Shown in pieces: positions 47,463 through 58,510 of a stretch of 64,000 nt of DNA. Under the pieces are notes generated by a model, which searched no databases, was not told the DNA's origin, and worked only from the letters and a program-made list of their open reading frames with translations. The stretch is from contig JTDE01001503.1 in the NCBI GenBank assembly GCA_014338405.1, forward strand, positions 24,866 to 88,865, given 5' to 3'. The stretch is from Paragonimus skrjabini miyazakii (taxonomy: Eukaryota > Platyhelminthes > Trematoda > Plagiorchiida > Troglotrematidae). Position numbers and translations under genes: made by a program. The number at the start of each line of letters is the position of its first letter. Positions within the stretch are counted from its first letter, which is position 1.

Positions 47463-50400
47463 TAAGATTTCATAGTTCTTAACCTAATATGTACAAACGC
47501 TGTGTTGTACAGTTTCCGTGTTACCAAGTAGGAAATACGTGTATGCCTAAGATCCAAGCTCGGAATCGTGGCACTTTTGCTAGAAAACTGCTTATATGCT
47601 CACGGTTTCAGCCATCTTTAGTCCTATTAGGTAACTTGTTTCAACTGGATGATCAAGCTGGCAAAGTCGCAATTCCCGGGCGTTCCATGAACGAAGCGTA
47701 AAAAAATGAAAAACCTACTTTATCTGCCTTAGTTATTCCTCAAAAACGCAACCGATGTGTATAGAACTCGCCAACTTTCCCCCTTTTCTTGTCTTGACAT
47801 TTACAATCTAACTGATGAGTATTCCGTTTTATACACAATCCACACAGATAGCGGGGAATTTGTGATTACGCAAACCGAATATCTTTTATAAATGACCGCA
47901 GTTTCCTTATTCCCGTAAGCTTTTCAGTTACCCTCTTTCAAAAAGAAGTATTAAAATCTAATTTACTCTTTGTTATTCCTCTTATGTTTCGCTGTCATTA
48001 TTACAGTCGAGAATTGAATTCAGGTCACTCTTTCACGCAGTAATTCTATCAATTGCAATGTCGCTCACTTTGTACATATGAATTATCACACGAATTCAGC
48101 ATTAACCTAAATCCCCTACTATGTATCAGTAATCAGATTTCTACATAACAATGAAAATGACGTATGTGATATCGGCTTGAAGAAAAGTCTTTATTTTAGG
48201 TTTAACGACAGAAGATAACAAGACAGTTACTATGTCTCTTCTCCAATCAAGCATCATATACAAACAAACGTTTCTGATTAAATCAAATAATTTCTAATTC
48301 TACCATCTTCTATAACTTATTTGATTAAAACAGCTAAGACAGAGTACCCATATTGTTCAATCTTTTCTCTGAAGTTCAACTTCCAAAGTCTATCAGATAA
48401 ACTAAAGCGTGGGTTACATTGAATAATTTCGAATGTGTGCACCCATGAGACGTAAAAATAATTTTGTTTCGGGTGACGGAATTAGTATCATCTTGAAATT
48501 TAAATTGATATTCTGCAAGACTTTAACGACGTGCATGGTGACAGCATGTGTTGTCATCAGTGGTACTTCTGTAGCTAGAATAATGAAACTGTTTCCATAC
48601 AAACTGGATACTAACTTTCTCAAGTTTAAACTGAATGACGCGCCCAAAAATAATCAAATTTAATAAGAGGCCTGAAAGTAAAAAGACCGGTAAGCGGAAT
48701 TCGGGATGCATTAACGTAAAATTGAAGCGGTGTAAAAAAAACACTCGAAGTTGCTGACGTTGTTTTTCACGTTTTAATCATACTACTACCAAGACTAAAA
48801 CTTTTCATGTACATCTTATATTGTGCTGAACGGTTTAAAATTAACGATAGAATACTACTCCAAATGTTTGAAAAGTCTTGTTTGAGGAGGCGGTTTGGAA
48901 AACAGGAAAAGGGGTTAAAACTGACATTTTGAATCCACAACGTACTAGCATGGAGAGAGAAAATACACTTTAGCAGAAAGTGAAACGACGTCTGACCAGA
49001 TGCACTTTTGGAAGGTTCAGTGCAGAGGTAGCATGGACGGTGAAACTAACTGGTAATCCGACTGTACTTCACAAATATATGCATTCGGCTCTAGTTTTTG
49101 AGCATAAGCTGAGGATGCGGTGATGTCAGACTGGTGGTGTTTGTTACTGGCACATTTGCAAGTCAAGCTGCTCGGTCAATTTTCATAGCTTCCGTGAATT
49201 ACCTCGGAGATGATTATTAGGGGTAAACAGCGGGTGATGTAATCGGATTCTAGTTGTTTAAACTGAGTTATGTGTAGCTTTGATATGACAATTAATGAGG
49301 TGGTGTGACCCAGTTTATCTCTTTTTGTCCTACTCTCCAAATAAGAATATTGTCATAAACCGTACGACGTTGACAAGACAAAATAAATAGTCTGAGCTGT
49401 AGACACACCAGCGAGCTGGTAGATAGTCCAAAGTAGTTTCTGTAATCCTAGAGGTGCAGGATGAGAGGTAGGTTTTTGTCGTCTGGTTACAGGTATCAAA
49501 TTGTTCATTTACCAAACAAAAGTTGATCCAGTCAAAGGAAGCAGGTATCATTATATATTAGGCAGTATACAGAATAATAGTATACGGTGGTGGACTTGGA
49601 AGACAAAATTATGAATCCCCATCTGTCCATCAAATAACGATAATCCGCAATGACTATTGCAAGTTTTCGACTGATTCTTAATTGACTTACGAAAAAGAAA
49701 ATATAGTTTGTCCATTAAAAAGTATCATTGTTTTTCACATTGTGTATCGTCATATACACGAACATCATGTGGACAAAAGAGATATCGTCACCCACTTTTC
49801 AATCAGTGGACTCTGTAAAACCAAATTAAAGCTAATGGCTTATGGATAAAAAAAACGAAGTGTAAGTTCTATGTAAACAATCAAAAGTGATTCACAAGGG
49901 ATTAAGATATTCTTTGATTTTGACATTTTCACTCTTTCATTTCGTTAGTCGAGTACAAAACCTATTGAACATGTCTACATCTTTTCTGTCACTTCATATT
50001 TAATGAATGGGTATGGCAACAGAGTGTGATATTTGAGTTTGAGACAAAAGATCATCAGAATAGAAGAATGACTTGTATGGTAAACCCAAAAAAATAACCA
50101 CTGTTTCAAATATGTGTTTTGAAATAAACCAATTATTGACTAATTAGAAACATGAACTAATTGACCCTGTTCGTTAGATTTTATTCTGTATTGTTCATAT
50201 CAAATTTGTATTGTTTATAGTGACTGTATGGAGTATCTACATTGGAAGATCATTTGCGTTTGTGATAAATGCACGCTTTATATTCCCCATCATCCAAGAA
50301 CAAAGGTACTCTTTTTACTTCAGAAATAAAGTAGTCCACATTAACATCTTTGCTTTTTTTAAATTAAGCGCCTGGCTGATACTGAAATCCTCGGAAGACT

Positions 50401-52081
50401 AGCATAAAACCGATGTATGTAAGCATTCTTTTATTTCATCTGACTGTTCGCTGATTTGTCCGCCTTATAAAAGATTGGTATTTATTATCGGGGTTTTTGA
50501 CTCTTCTCACTCTAGAACTAGTTGTAACCATCCTTCTTCTCTCTTGCCACATTTTCACATCTATGTGCCTAATCGCACATAAATCTCCGATTCGTATTTC
50601 TCGTACCCCGTACTTGATCTGTTCGCATTGCACCTTAAATGTATCTGCTAACTATCTTTTAATCAGCTCTCTTTCCCTACGTTGATATGCTATCCATTAT
50701 CCGGCTTCTTGTTTGTTTACTGCATGACAAACTTGAGAAAAATATCTCGCCTCTCGTTTTCTCGCCTTTGTAAGTAATTCTGTTTGTGCTTTTCTTTGCC
50801 ATTTTACAAACAAAAACTCTGTTTTCCCTTTACAGAATTTATTAGTTATTAGTTCGTTAAAATCATCTTTATGTTACTGTTGTAATCATATCTTTTATTT
50901 AACTTGTGCCTACTTCTTAAAAGAATAGACCGGTTCTGAAAGTTAAGTGTTCACTAACCATTACATCTACTCTCTACATCATTGGCTTAGAAAAGTGTAT
51001 ATTTTAATATGACAAACATTTCATTTTCATGTTACAAAACAGCAGCTACTGGTTATACTTGAAAAATTTTGTAAGCAGTGGTGAATTTTGTCAGCCCTTC
51101 TTAAATGTCTTATAGGCTCGCTCCTCGAACTTTTGTTGATTGCCAACTACATTCGTAGTCCGAAAACAGCAAAGATCTTTCCGGTTCTCTTAAAAATAAT
51201 ACCCTTTGCTTGTTGATACTGTGATCACACATTGTATACACATGACCACAATTATTAGACCATTAAACTTCTAGTCAAAACAGTTTACATGTTGGTGCGC
51301 ATATACATGTATATGTGGGGTAAGAACTAGCGAAACTGTTCAAAAGCGTTCACGCGCAACTGAAGATAATGCACTCACAGGCTCACGTTCAGCGTGTTAA
51401 CAACACAATTGTTCGTTAGAGCTGTAAATTTTTGATAATTCAATCTCGGATGCAAATTTCATCATGCATGAGATACCAGAAACTTTTGCTCATGAAGCGC
51501 ATATATCCTCCGGTTTATCCAGAGTCATAAGCCAGAACTTGAACTCAAGACCCGTATTTTGCATGAAACATATCGACCTGAAATTATTTTACAGTTAACT
51601 GTATGGCTACTTGAATAACTCTGGATTATATAAATAAATGATATATACCGAAAGTATGTCAAGAAAGTTAGGTTCAAAAAGCTGTACGAAATTTCGACTC
51701 CAAACTCAAAAACTTGTGTGACTGTTCAGATAAACTGATGTGTTTGCTGATGATTCCCTTTCTTAAGAAATGATCCATTTGAATTCCGCTTCAGTAGTTA
51801 CCTAGTTTAAGAGATACTGCAGTGTAAGAAACCTGATGTTTCAGTAAGTCAAACTCACTTGGGGTGATGCATAATAAACTGTGACTTTCCGTACTGAATA
51901 GTGTCGCGTACTGAGCTATCCAATTGAGAGGAAATCAGAATAGGAGTCTGAGAGGCACTAAGCAATCAAAATTTATTGAAAAAACAGCATCGTTTTATAG
52001 AGGAACAACAGTATTTACGATTGCTATTCAGCGACAAGCGTTCTCAAGTTTTGATTGGCCGGTTTGTTGTTGTGTTGTTCC
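47463..52081. other. No gene securely recognised
   Basis: At 48110-48140 the minus strand matches the leader of the family 2 repeat (ATTACTGATACATAGTAGGGG). At 48414-48663 both strands stay open for about 76 codons with no domain recognised. The rest is AT-rich without signals. Confidence 0.4.
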
Positions 52082-53203
52082 ACGATCCTGCATGCTTCTG
52101 TTCGCAGATGACAGCGCGCTGTTTGCATAAGCGAAGACGAATTACAGCGATTGGCCACGGCTTTCGCGACCGCGGCATCCATGTTTGGACTGGATATCAA
52201 CACAGGTAAGTCATTTTCTTTCTTTCAGCCTTCTCCTGGCGAAGGTGCCGTCTGTGCACCTTTACCCCAAATTCGAATCAATGGAGATGTTGTCGGCAGT
52301 TGCACAGATTTCTGCTACTTGAGCAGCAATCTGTCCACAGATCTGTCCGTGGACTGCGAATTGAGAGCTCGTGTGCCAAAGGCTAGTACTGCTTTCGGAC
52401 GTCTTGAAAGACGCGTTTGGAAGAACCACAGCCTGAAGCCGAGTACTAAGCTCTTTGTTTACCGCTCAATGGTGCTGTCTATACTGCTGTATGGCAGTGA
52501 AACGTGGACATTGTATCAGCAGAACGTGCGCTATCTGAGCCACTTCCATTTGCAATGTCTAAGACGCATCTTGGGTATTCGGTGGTCGGACATGGTTCTG
52601 AAAATTGAAGTACTGCGGCGAGCGGACATGAGCGGGATTGAAGCCCTGCTGATGTTGGATCAGCTTCGTTGGCTCGGTTGAATTTGTCGGATGGGCGAGG
52701 TCCGTATTCCGAAGCAGGTGCTGTACGGACAATTGAGATCAGGTAAGCGAAGTCCTGGTGGCCCAAAGCCGAGATACCAGGATGCTGTGCAGGTAAGTAT
52801 TTCACGTTGTAAAATTGATTTTGGATGTTGGGAAGACTTAGCGTTGAACCGGACTGTTTGGAGAAATACAATTCGGACGGGCGTCCGCGAGTTCAACGAG
52901 CAGTTATTGCGCGGCCGAGAACGAAGGCGCGCGGTACGCAAAGGAACCATCGGTGCCATAGGTCGTGGTGACATGACTATATGGCGTTGCGATGTGTGCG
53001 GTCGCGAACGCGCTGGCCGTTTGGGATTAGTAGGTCACCAACGTACCCATATTGCACCGTCGGCGAAGAGACAACGAGTACGCTGGACTCAGGTAGGTCA
53101 TACCAGCATATCCGTTCTGTTTTTGTTAATGATTGCATCGACTAAGGCCATGGTCGTTTGGCAACTAATCTGCTCTTCTTTTCAGCAACTTGGGTGTCTG
53201 TGA
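52082..53203 (+). pseudogene. 5'-truncated LINE: RT C-terminus and zinc finger
   Basis: Starts at the catalytic box LLFADDSALFA (FADD for YADD, from 52092). After a one-base deletion it continues DELQRLATAFATAASMFGLD and FFQPSPG. The thumb and connection follow: SCTDFCYLSSNLSTD, LLYGSETWTLYQQ, FHLQCLRRILGIRW and QLRWLG. An in-frame TGA stands at 52679-52681, and the same frame goes on RIPKQVLYGQL, CWEDLALNRTVWRNTI. Near the end is a C2H2-like finger, WRCDVCGRERAGRLGLVGHQ RTH (blocks separated). This is the C-terminal layout of a widespread invertebrate LINE family with a terminal C..CGR...R.GL..H...H finger. Only one frameshift and one stop mark it as dead, so it is younger than the other LINE scraps. 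The clade is not certain. Confidence 0.85.
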
Positions 53204-53449
53204 TCTTCTACCTACTCTTTTCTTGGGCTTTGTTGGTGTATTGAATGATGAATCGTCTGTCTGATCTTTTCGTAGTTCAACTTTGAGTTTTGTTTTTCAA
53301 CTTTATCCTCTCTTGAATGCAATAGCATGCATTCCTATAATTAAATGCTTCTTGTATTACGGCTTACATACCTTTCTTCTTAGTATAGATCTTGTCGTTG
53401 CATTCTCTCTCACTGTTTATTTTCCGAGAGATAAGGGTTTCCTTTTCGT
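53204..53449. other. Possible LINE 3' flank
   Basis: T-rich, without coding signal. It could be 3' untranslated sequence of the LINE. Confidence 0.3.
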
Positions 53450-53640
53450 GTTAGCCATTCAATTGGCTAACCAACATTGGCCAGCTGGCCACAAAGGCCA
53501 CACTCACACACCTACTGGTCTTATTCCTTCGGGTTTACACCGGATACGTGGTGTGTGAGTGGAACCGCAAGTGGTGCAGCGCAAGCCACTTGCGGTGATG
53601 GTTTAAAGCGCAGGCGTCCTTTGGCTTCGGTCACTGTGAC
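53450..53640 (+). ncRNA. Cluster of consecutive perfect hairpins, unidentified structured element
   Basis: In order: GTTAGCCA/TGGCTAAC (53450-53471, 6-nt loop); the 14-nt palindrome TGGCCAGCTGGCCA (53478-53491); CTCACACACC/GGTGTGTGAG (53503-53512 with 53550-53559); CCGCAAGTGG/CCACTTGCGG (53565-53574 with 53586-53595, 11-nt loop); and GTCACTGTGAC (53630-53640). The segment is more GC-rich than its surroundings. It may be the 3' untranslated region of the preceding LINE or an independent small element. The RNA class is unknown. Confidence 0.5.
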
Positions 53641-55469
53641 AGGCTAACCCGTTTCGGATGCCGCCAACCATGTAGCAGGTCGATTGTTTGAAACAGATAC
53701 GCACTCAGCAACAGCTAATTGCCATCTATGATTGGCCGGCACCAGTTTGACCACAATTCCGTGTGTAGCAGCTTGTGCGCGGACACTGACTGTCTGAACA
53801 TTCTCCAATCAAGGAGCCACTCCAGTTTAATTTCGTTATAAGAAGTATTTAGCAACCGGTCAACAATGATCAGAGCAAAGATAAAACGGTATAACTGGTT
53901 AAATAGCTACCAGAAAAGCTAACTCAGGACAAATTAATCTGTAAAAAACTGTCGGTAACTGTAATGCTTGATTCCCCGGTCCCCTGTCAATTTTATCATG
54001 TCGAGCTGGTGTGTATCGCTGAACGATAAGATATTTGACAAATGAAACGGCAGTTGTCCCAACGGACAACTGAGCACACCTCAGACGATGACTACGACAA
54101 CACAACACACCTCAAATGCAATCTCGATAAGAAGGAATCCAGTACCTGTTGACAAACGGCCACTTGTTTGACAGAGACAGACGGTTTAGCTTGACCTTAG
54201 GTAATCCTATTAAGAGGCACATCTCCTAACGAAGCAGCCAGGACGAATTACGTCATTTCGACTGATTGATCTGTATTACCTCACCAAGTCAATCAGACTG
54301 CAGCCTTGCGATGGAACGCTCGTACGTTATCTGAACTGTTTTCCCAAGTTTGTTTCCTGATGTTCCCTGTAACATGATTGATTTTAACACCTTGATTGTC
54401 CATTATGATCCTATGGTTTGATTTGTTTTACGTCTTATCGGTCACGTATGATAGTCATTTCGCCCTGTAAATTTAGAGCCTCTGTGGCCTAATTTTACTT
54501 CGTTATTCCAATAAACGGTGTTACCACGTCTCTTCTTTTTCTTGGTTTTGGGTTAGACGATTGGGCAAGTAACCAAGAGGGACGACCAAATAAATCCGTA
54601 CCTCAAAAATATTCGCACTCAATGAGACGATAGATAAAGTAGCACATTAGCCGATGTCGAGCGCACACACATTACAGACAACAGAACAAGTTGTGATGGC
54701 ACCGGTTGTGTCCGTTTAAGTCAGCTCTCAGAATCTGCTAACGATAGAATACATTATCAGACAGAAATTGATAGCTAATCTTGACGCACCGTGACCTACA
54801 ACTTCGCATGGCTGCTCGTCTCAGTACTGACCGTTAGTCGTACAGTGCCAGTTTACCTGTATAACGGCTTCAATCCAGTTCTGTATCTGATAGATGGGAA
54901 TGTGATCTACTCGAAGATCTGACAACTAGAAGGAAAAAGATTTGCCCACATAACACAGTGGAACGTTCAGAATCTGAAAATTGAGCATCTTTCCTTAGCT
55001 GCTACAATTTCTTTCCTAGTAGGTTGACGTCGATCAGCAGTTTATGGTTTGACGACTAACGAGCAGTCATCTACAGTAGTCCCAGAAGGGTTTGGGATAG
55101 ACTTTTGTAAACAGTTGTTTCTACAATCCGTGAATAAGCAGCAGGGAATAGCTCAGACACTTATGCACTAGACCACGGCGTAAAGGTCGATCGATTTCAG
55201 CTTTTGAGAAAAGTAAACACAACAGTTAAGGAATAGAGTTCACAGACTTTCTTGCTATCCTGAAGACCTCAACCCCGTAATCTGGCGGATAACTGTCTAA
55301 ACTACCGTCCGCAGCTTGTTCGCAGATCATAGACATGATTCTCCGGTGTATTTAGCGGTGATGAGACACAGATGGGTCGAAACAGCTGATGATCAATGCG
55401 ACCACCTTTTTGCCAAATGAGCATCATTCACAGGCAATAAAAGTTGCTGAACTGATATCAAACCATAGA
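53641..55469. other. Nothing recognised
   Basis: No open frame with domain signal. GC is slightly higher at 53641-54120 than beyond, and may continue the element before it. Confidence 0.4.
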
Positions 55470-55845
55470 CTTGAGCTTCGCGCCTGTTATGGTCTGTCAG
55501 TAGAATTTAACTTCACCAAGATCTGGGTTTGAGCCCCGGCCACGCTTTTGGGGGGCAACTGTGTAAACCACCGCGCCGCTGACAACACTTGAGATGCGGT
55601 CGAATTATCATATCTGAACGCTTAACCGGTCGATTGAAGTCTTCAAGCAGTACCTGTATCCTCAGCGAGACGATCAGGCAACGTGAATGTTACTCATAAG
55701 CAGACATAGGTGTGTATTCAGTTATGAAAACTCGGTCGCGCGGGATGTGTTGTCAGTGACACAGTGATTAACGCAGTTGCTTCATGAGGGCGTGTCCGAC
55801 GTACAAATTCCGTTCGCCTCAGAGACATGTACTAGTGATGAGTTC
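55470..55845. mobile_element. Inverted pair of tRNA-like repeats (family 2)
   Basis: The minus copy at 55480-55600 (CTGTCAGTAG...GGGTTTGAGCCCCGGCCACG...GTGTAAACCACC) aligns with the core at 27901-27980. The plus copy at 55755-55845 reads CACAGTGATTAACGCAGTTG, then CGTACAAATTCCGTTCGCC, then CTAGTGATGAG. Arms are more diverged than in the other two pairs. Confidence 0.5.
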
Positions 55846-56411
55846 CTAGAACAACAGAATCCATGTAAAACGCATTCTTCTGAAGTGGACCCGTCAGCTG
55901 AATAATAAACTGTTAACAAATATAGTTGGAACTCACTTCGTGGTGATCCAAACCTCAAAAACCACTAAATGCTCCAACCATGGTTTATCTGATTCAACGA
56001 AGTTGGTTGTTTCACATCAGCTGCGAGATCCTGATCAAAGAGGTGTCGATTGGAGTAAATATGGCGGTCTTATTTATTATTTATTCGAAATGGTTAGAGA
56101 AGCAGTGTGCTCTGAACATTGTTATGATTATTTGTCATGTCCACTATAAAACACCTGGCTAGCACGCTTATCTCTAACAACCATGAAGGCCACAGTGCTA
56201 CTTCCGTTTCTATAAAGGATATGCGATACTAATTGGTTATTATAAAATATCGTCCTCCAGTCCTACAATTACGTCATTATTTTAGGTTCGCTGAAGAACA
56301 GTCGTTGATACGGCTTAATTGTACATGACAACTATAGCTTGTTACACATATTATTAAAAGTCTGAAACAGTTATGTCCCCGGATAAATTTAGAACACGCA
56401 AGTAGAATTAC
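55846..56411. other. Nothing recognised
   Basis: AT-rich, with two overlapping short frames at 55940-56162 and no domain. Confidence 0.4.
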
Positions 56412-56807
56412 GTAAGATGTACTCTGCAGAGACATTTCGGCCGATCTCTTCGGTTACGATACACGGACTATGATCAATAAACATGCATCAATTTAAATAA
56501 GTGTAAAATAGGTATGAGTCAACAGCTCCGATAGAAAAAACACACAGTACCAGTCACGTTCGAATGGGCCATGATTAATTAAAAACAAACGAACAAAATT
56601 CAAATTTGAAACTGGTCAAGTGAGAAACTAACGGTGCAGCCAGTATCGGTCCTACAGTAAGACACACGGAAATAAACGGAAACTAATAGGCAGTCCAACA
56701 TAAAGATTAAGATAAGAGAAGGAAATGAACTTAAGTGAACGGTACAACTAGTCCGTGTATCGTAACCGGAAAGATCGGCCGAAATGTCTCTGCAGAGTAC
56801 ATCTTAC
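56412..56807. mobile_element. MITE-like element with 59-bp terminal inverted repeats
   Basis: The left arm 56412-56470 starts GTAAGATGTACTCTGCAGAG and ends GATACACGGACTA. The right arm 56749-56807 is its reverse complement with two mismatches in 59. The 278-nt interior is AT-rich and non-coding. No clear target duplication flanks it (ATTAC on the left, CTTAT on the right). A non-autonomous DNA transposon, superfamily unknown. Confidence 0.8.
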
Positions 56808-57097
56808 CTTATTAAAAGTCATAAAAATCTCTGCATTCGAAGTAATCGTCTTATAAATTAGTTACCTTCGCACATATTCACAGCTGCCATCGTTTGTATT
56901 CACTGTGCATATTATACTGCTGGTATGAAATTGTGTGAAATTCAGATTTCTGTATTATGTCTCGTAACACCCATTCATGTTTGAATATATGTAAGAGCTT
57001 GCAATATATAAAACCATGCTCAGTTGGTTCAATGAATACAGTAACTTCAACCTAACTGAGAAGTCTTGATCACGGGATTATCGATTGGATAGAACAG

Positions 57098-57275
57098 TGA
57101 TTCTGTTCATTCTCCTTTCGAAATGATCGGTCAGGCTGAACACTATTCATACAAGGTTGTGCTTGAGCGTTTGGATTTGATTATTCGGTCATGCCTACTG
57201 TGAGGTTACGGGCGTTGTGGTTAACACACCAGTCTCACAAGCGCGAGGGTCAGAGTTCGAACTCCGATCCGCACA
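57098..57275 (+). mobile_element. tRNA-like repeat copy (family 2) with leader
   Basis: The leader TTCTCCTTTCGAAATGATCG and TTGAGCGTT matches 39766-39845. The tRNA-like part follows: GGCGTTGTGGTTAACACACC (A box region) and B box AGAGTTCGAACTCCG, the best-preserved B box of this family in the window. Confidence 0.7.
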
Positions 57276-57370
57276 AATATATAAAATTGTTTTGTAATGA
57301 TTTAAACCTCAAGTCTGACAGAAATTAGTTTTATTCTGTACAGGTACTATTATAAAATTCAAGGTTGTAA

Positions 57371-57410
57371 ATAGCTGTTTTCGGTCATTCTCATCAGGTA
57401 TATACAATTA
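57371..57410 (-). ncRNA. Hammerhead-like ribozyme core (Penelope-type)
   Basis: On the minus strand CTGATGA (57397-57391), GAATGACC (57390-57383), then GAAA (57382-57379). The spacer differs from that at 40707 by two bases out of eight (GAATRAMC). Downstream ACAGCTATTTAC would make a short stem III only with mismatches, and stem I is not evident. It lies about 220 nt behind the LPW end of the PLE endonuclease on the same strand, the position expected for the terminal repeat of these elements. Probably a decayed ribozyme. Confidence 0.55.
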
Positions 57411-57618
57411 CAAGCGATTAATTGGAGTTATATATAAAACAGGAATACGGTTATACGCAACGTCAACAGAAACTGTGGATGACCGTCTACCCTGATGGTG
57501 GCGGGTTTGTTTGTGTGAGTGGGTGTGTTGTGTTGACATGAATCATGTGACCAGTGTGTGATAACGTGTTAATCGGGTTACTGGGACATGGGGTTTCAGA
57601 CGGTTTACACATGGTTGG

Positions 57619-58510
57619 CCAGGGGAGATATGGGGCCTGTACGAATTGCTTTTGGACGCAAAGTTGGGGGGTGTAGAGTTTGATGGCGATTACCTCTGCC
57701 GTAGACAGGAGTCTCGCTATGACAATTCGGGAATGAACGTGAGGCACTCTGTAGATAATTTTGAACGCTCTATCGGGCGTGATTTAGTGACCTGTGTCGA
57801 TCAGATGCGACCCGATGGCACTTGAGTTTGGTTTCGTTATGCCGTTCCGTAGCCATTTGGGAAGGTGCTCATGGATCCTGTCTGATAGTCGCCGAGTAGT
57901 TTTCCCAACGTAACCCGCTTGGCAACAGCAGTTAAGAGAGTAAATACAAAATGACGAAGAAAGCTTAGGCAAACTATCTTTGAGTTGTGACACCCACACC
58001 GGTCGGCTCTTGAATGAGATGATCATTCGTGCGGCGTTGTATGTCTTGGCCAGTGCATTTGTCAGCCTGCGACTGACCAGTTCACAAGTTGTATCACCTT
58101 TAAATGTCAGAATGACAAAAATCGGCTTTTTTGCTACTGTTTCCATTGCTGGCTGAGTATCTTTGCATTTCATATTCTTTTCTATAAACCTTTCTGGATA
58201 TCCATTCTGGCTCAATATCTCTCGAATTTTTTTTGAAACTCGTTGTCTATGGTGTCTCTCGTGCATATCCTTTTTGCTCTATCGGTTAGACAGACAATCA
58301 AATTTCTTCCTATGAACGGATCTTTGAAGGGAACCGTCAGGTCTACGTTACAATAAGACATCAAGGAAAGACAAACTAGCATCTTTCTCTTCTTCCAGAG
58401 TGAATTGTATATTCAGGTGTGCACGATTAAATGCCAGTAGAAGGCTTTGTGCATCAGTGGAGTCTTTGATCACACCGAATATGTCATCTACATAGCGTCT
58501 ATAGAACAGA
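57619..58510 (-). pseudogene. Penelope-like element: RT end plus GIY-YIG endonuclease
   Basis: Begins FYRRYVDDIFGVI, the RT catalytic box with YVDD at 58494-58483. It continues LNIQFTLEEEKDASLSFLDV to an in-frame TAA. A gap and a frame change in a run of eight A follow. The connector (SQNGYPERFIEKNMKCKD) leads to the endonuclease: SSFCIYSLNCCCQAGYVGKT, RRLSDRIHEHLPKWL, SSAIGSHLIDTGH. A TAA (57786-57784) interrupts the same frame, which goes on ITPDRAFKIIYRV, STAEVIAIKLYTPQLCVQKQ and LPW at 57619. Catalytic-core Tyr, Gly, Arg and the metal-binding Glu are all present. It is truncated upstream of YVDD, so only the palm end of the RT survives. Confidence 0.88.

Noticed and set aside
52207..52230. 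GTAAGTCATTTT...CTTTCAG looks like a 24-nt intron inside the LINE
   Set aside because: The frame reads straight through and the translated residues (KSFSFFQPSPG) fit the expected LINE protein at this point, so the splice-like signals are coincidental.
52794..52830. GTAAGTATTTCACG donor-like site in the LINE
   Set aside because: The protein continues with the family pattern (C.ID..CWEDLAL.R), so no intron is needed.
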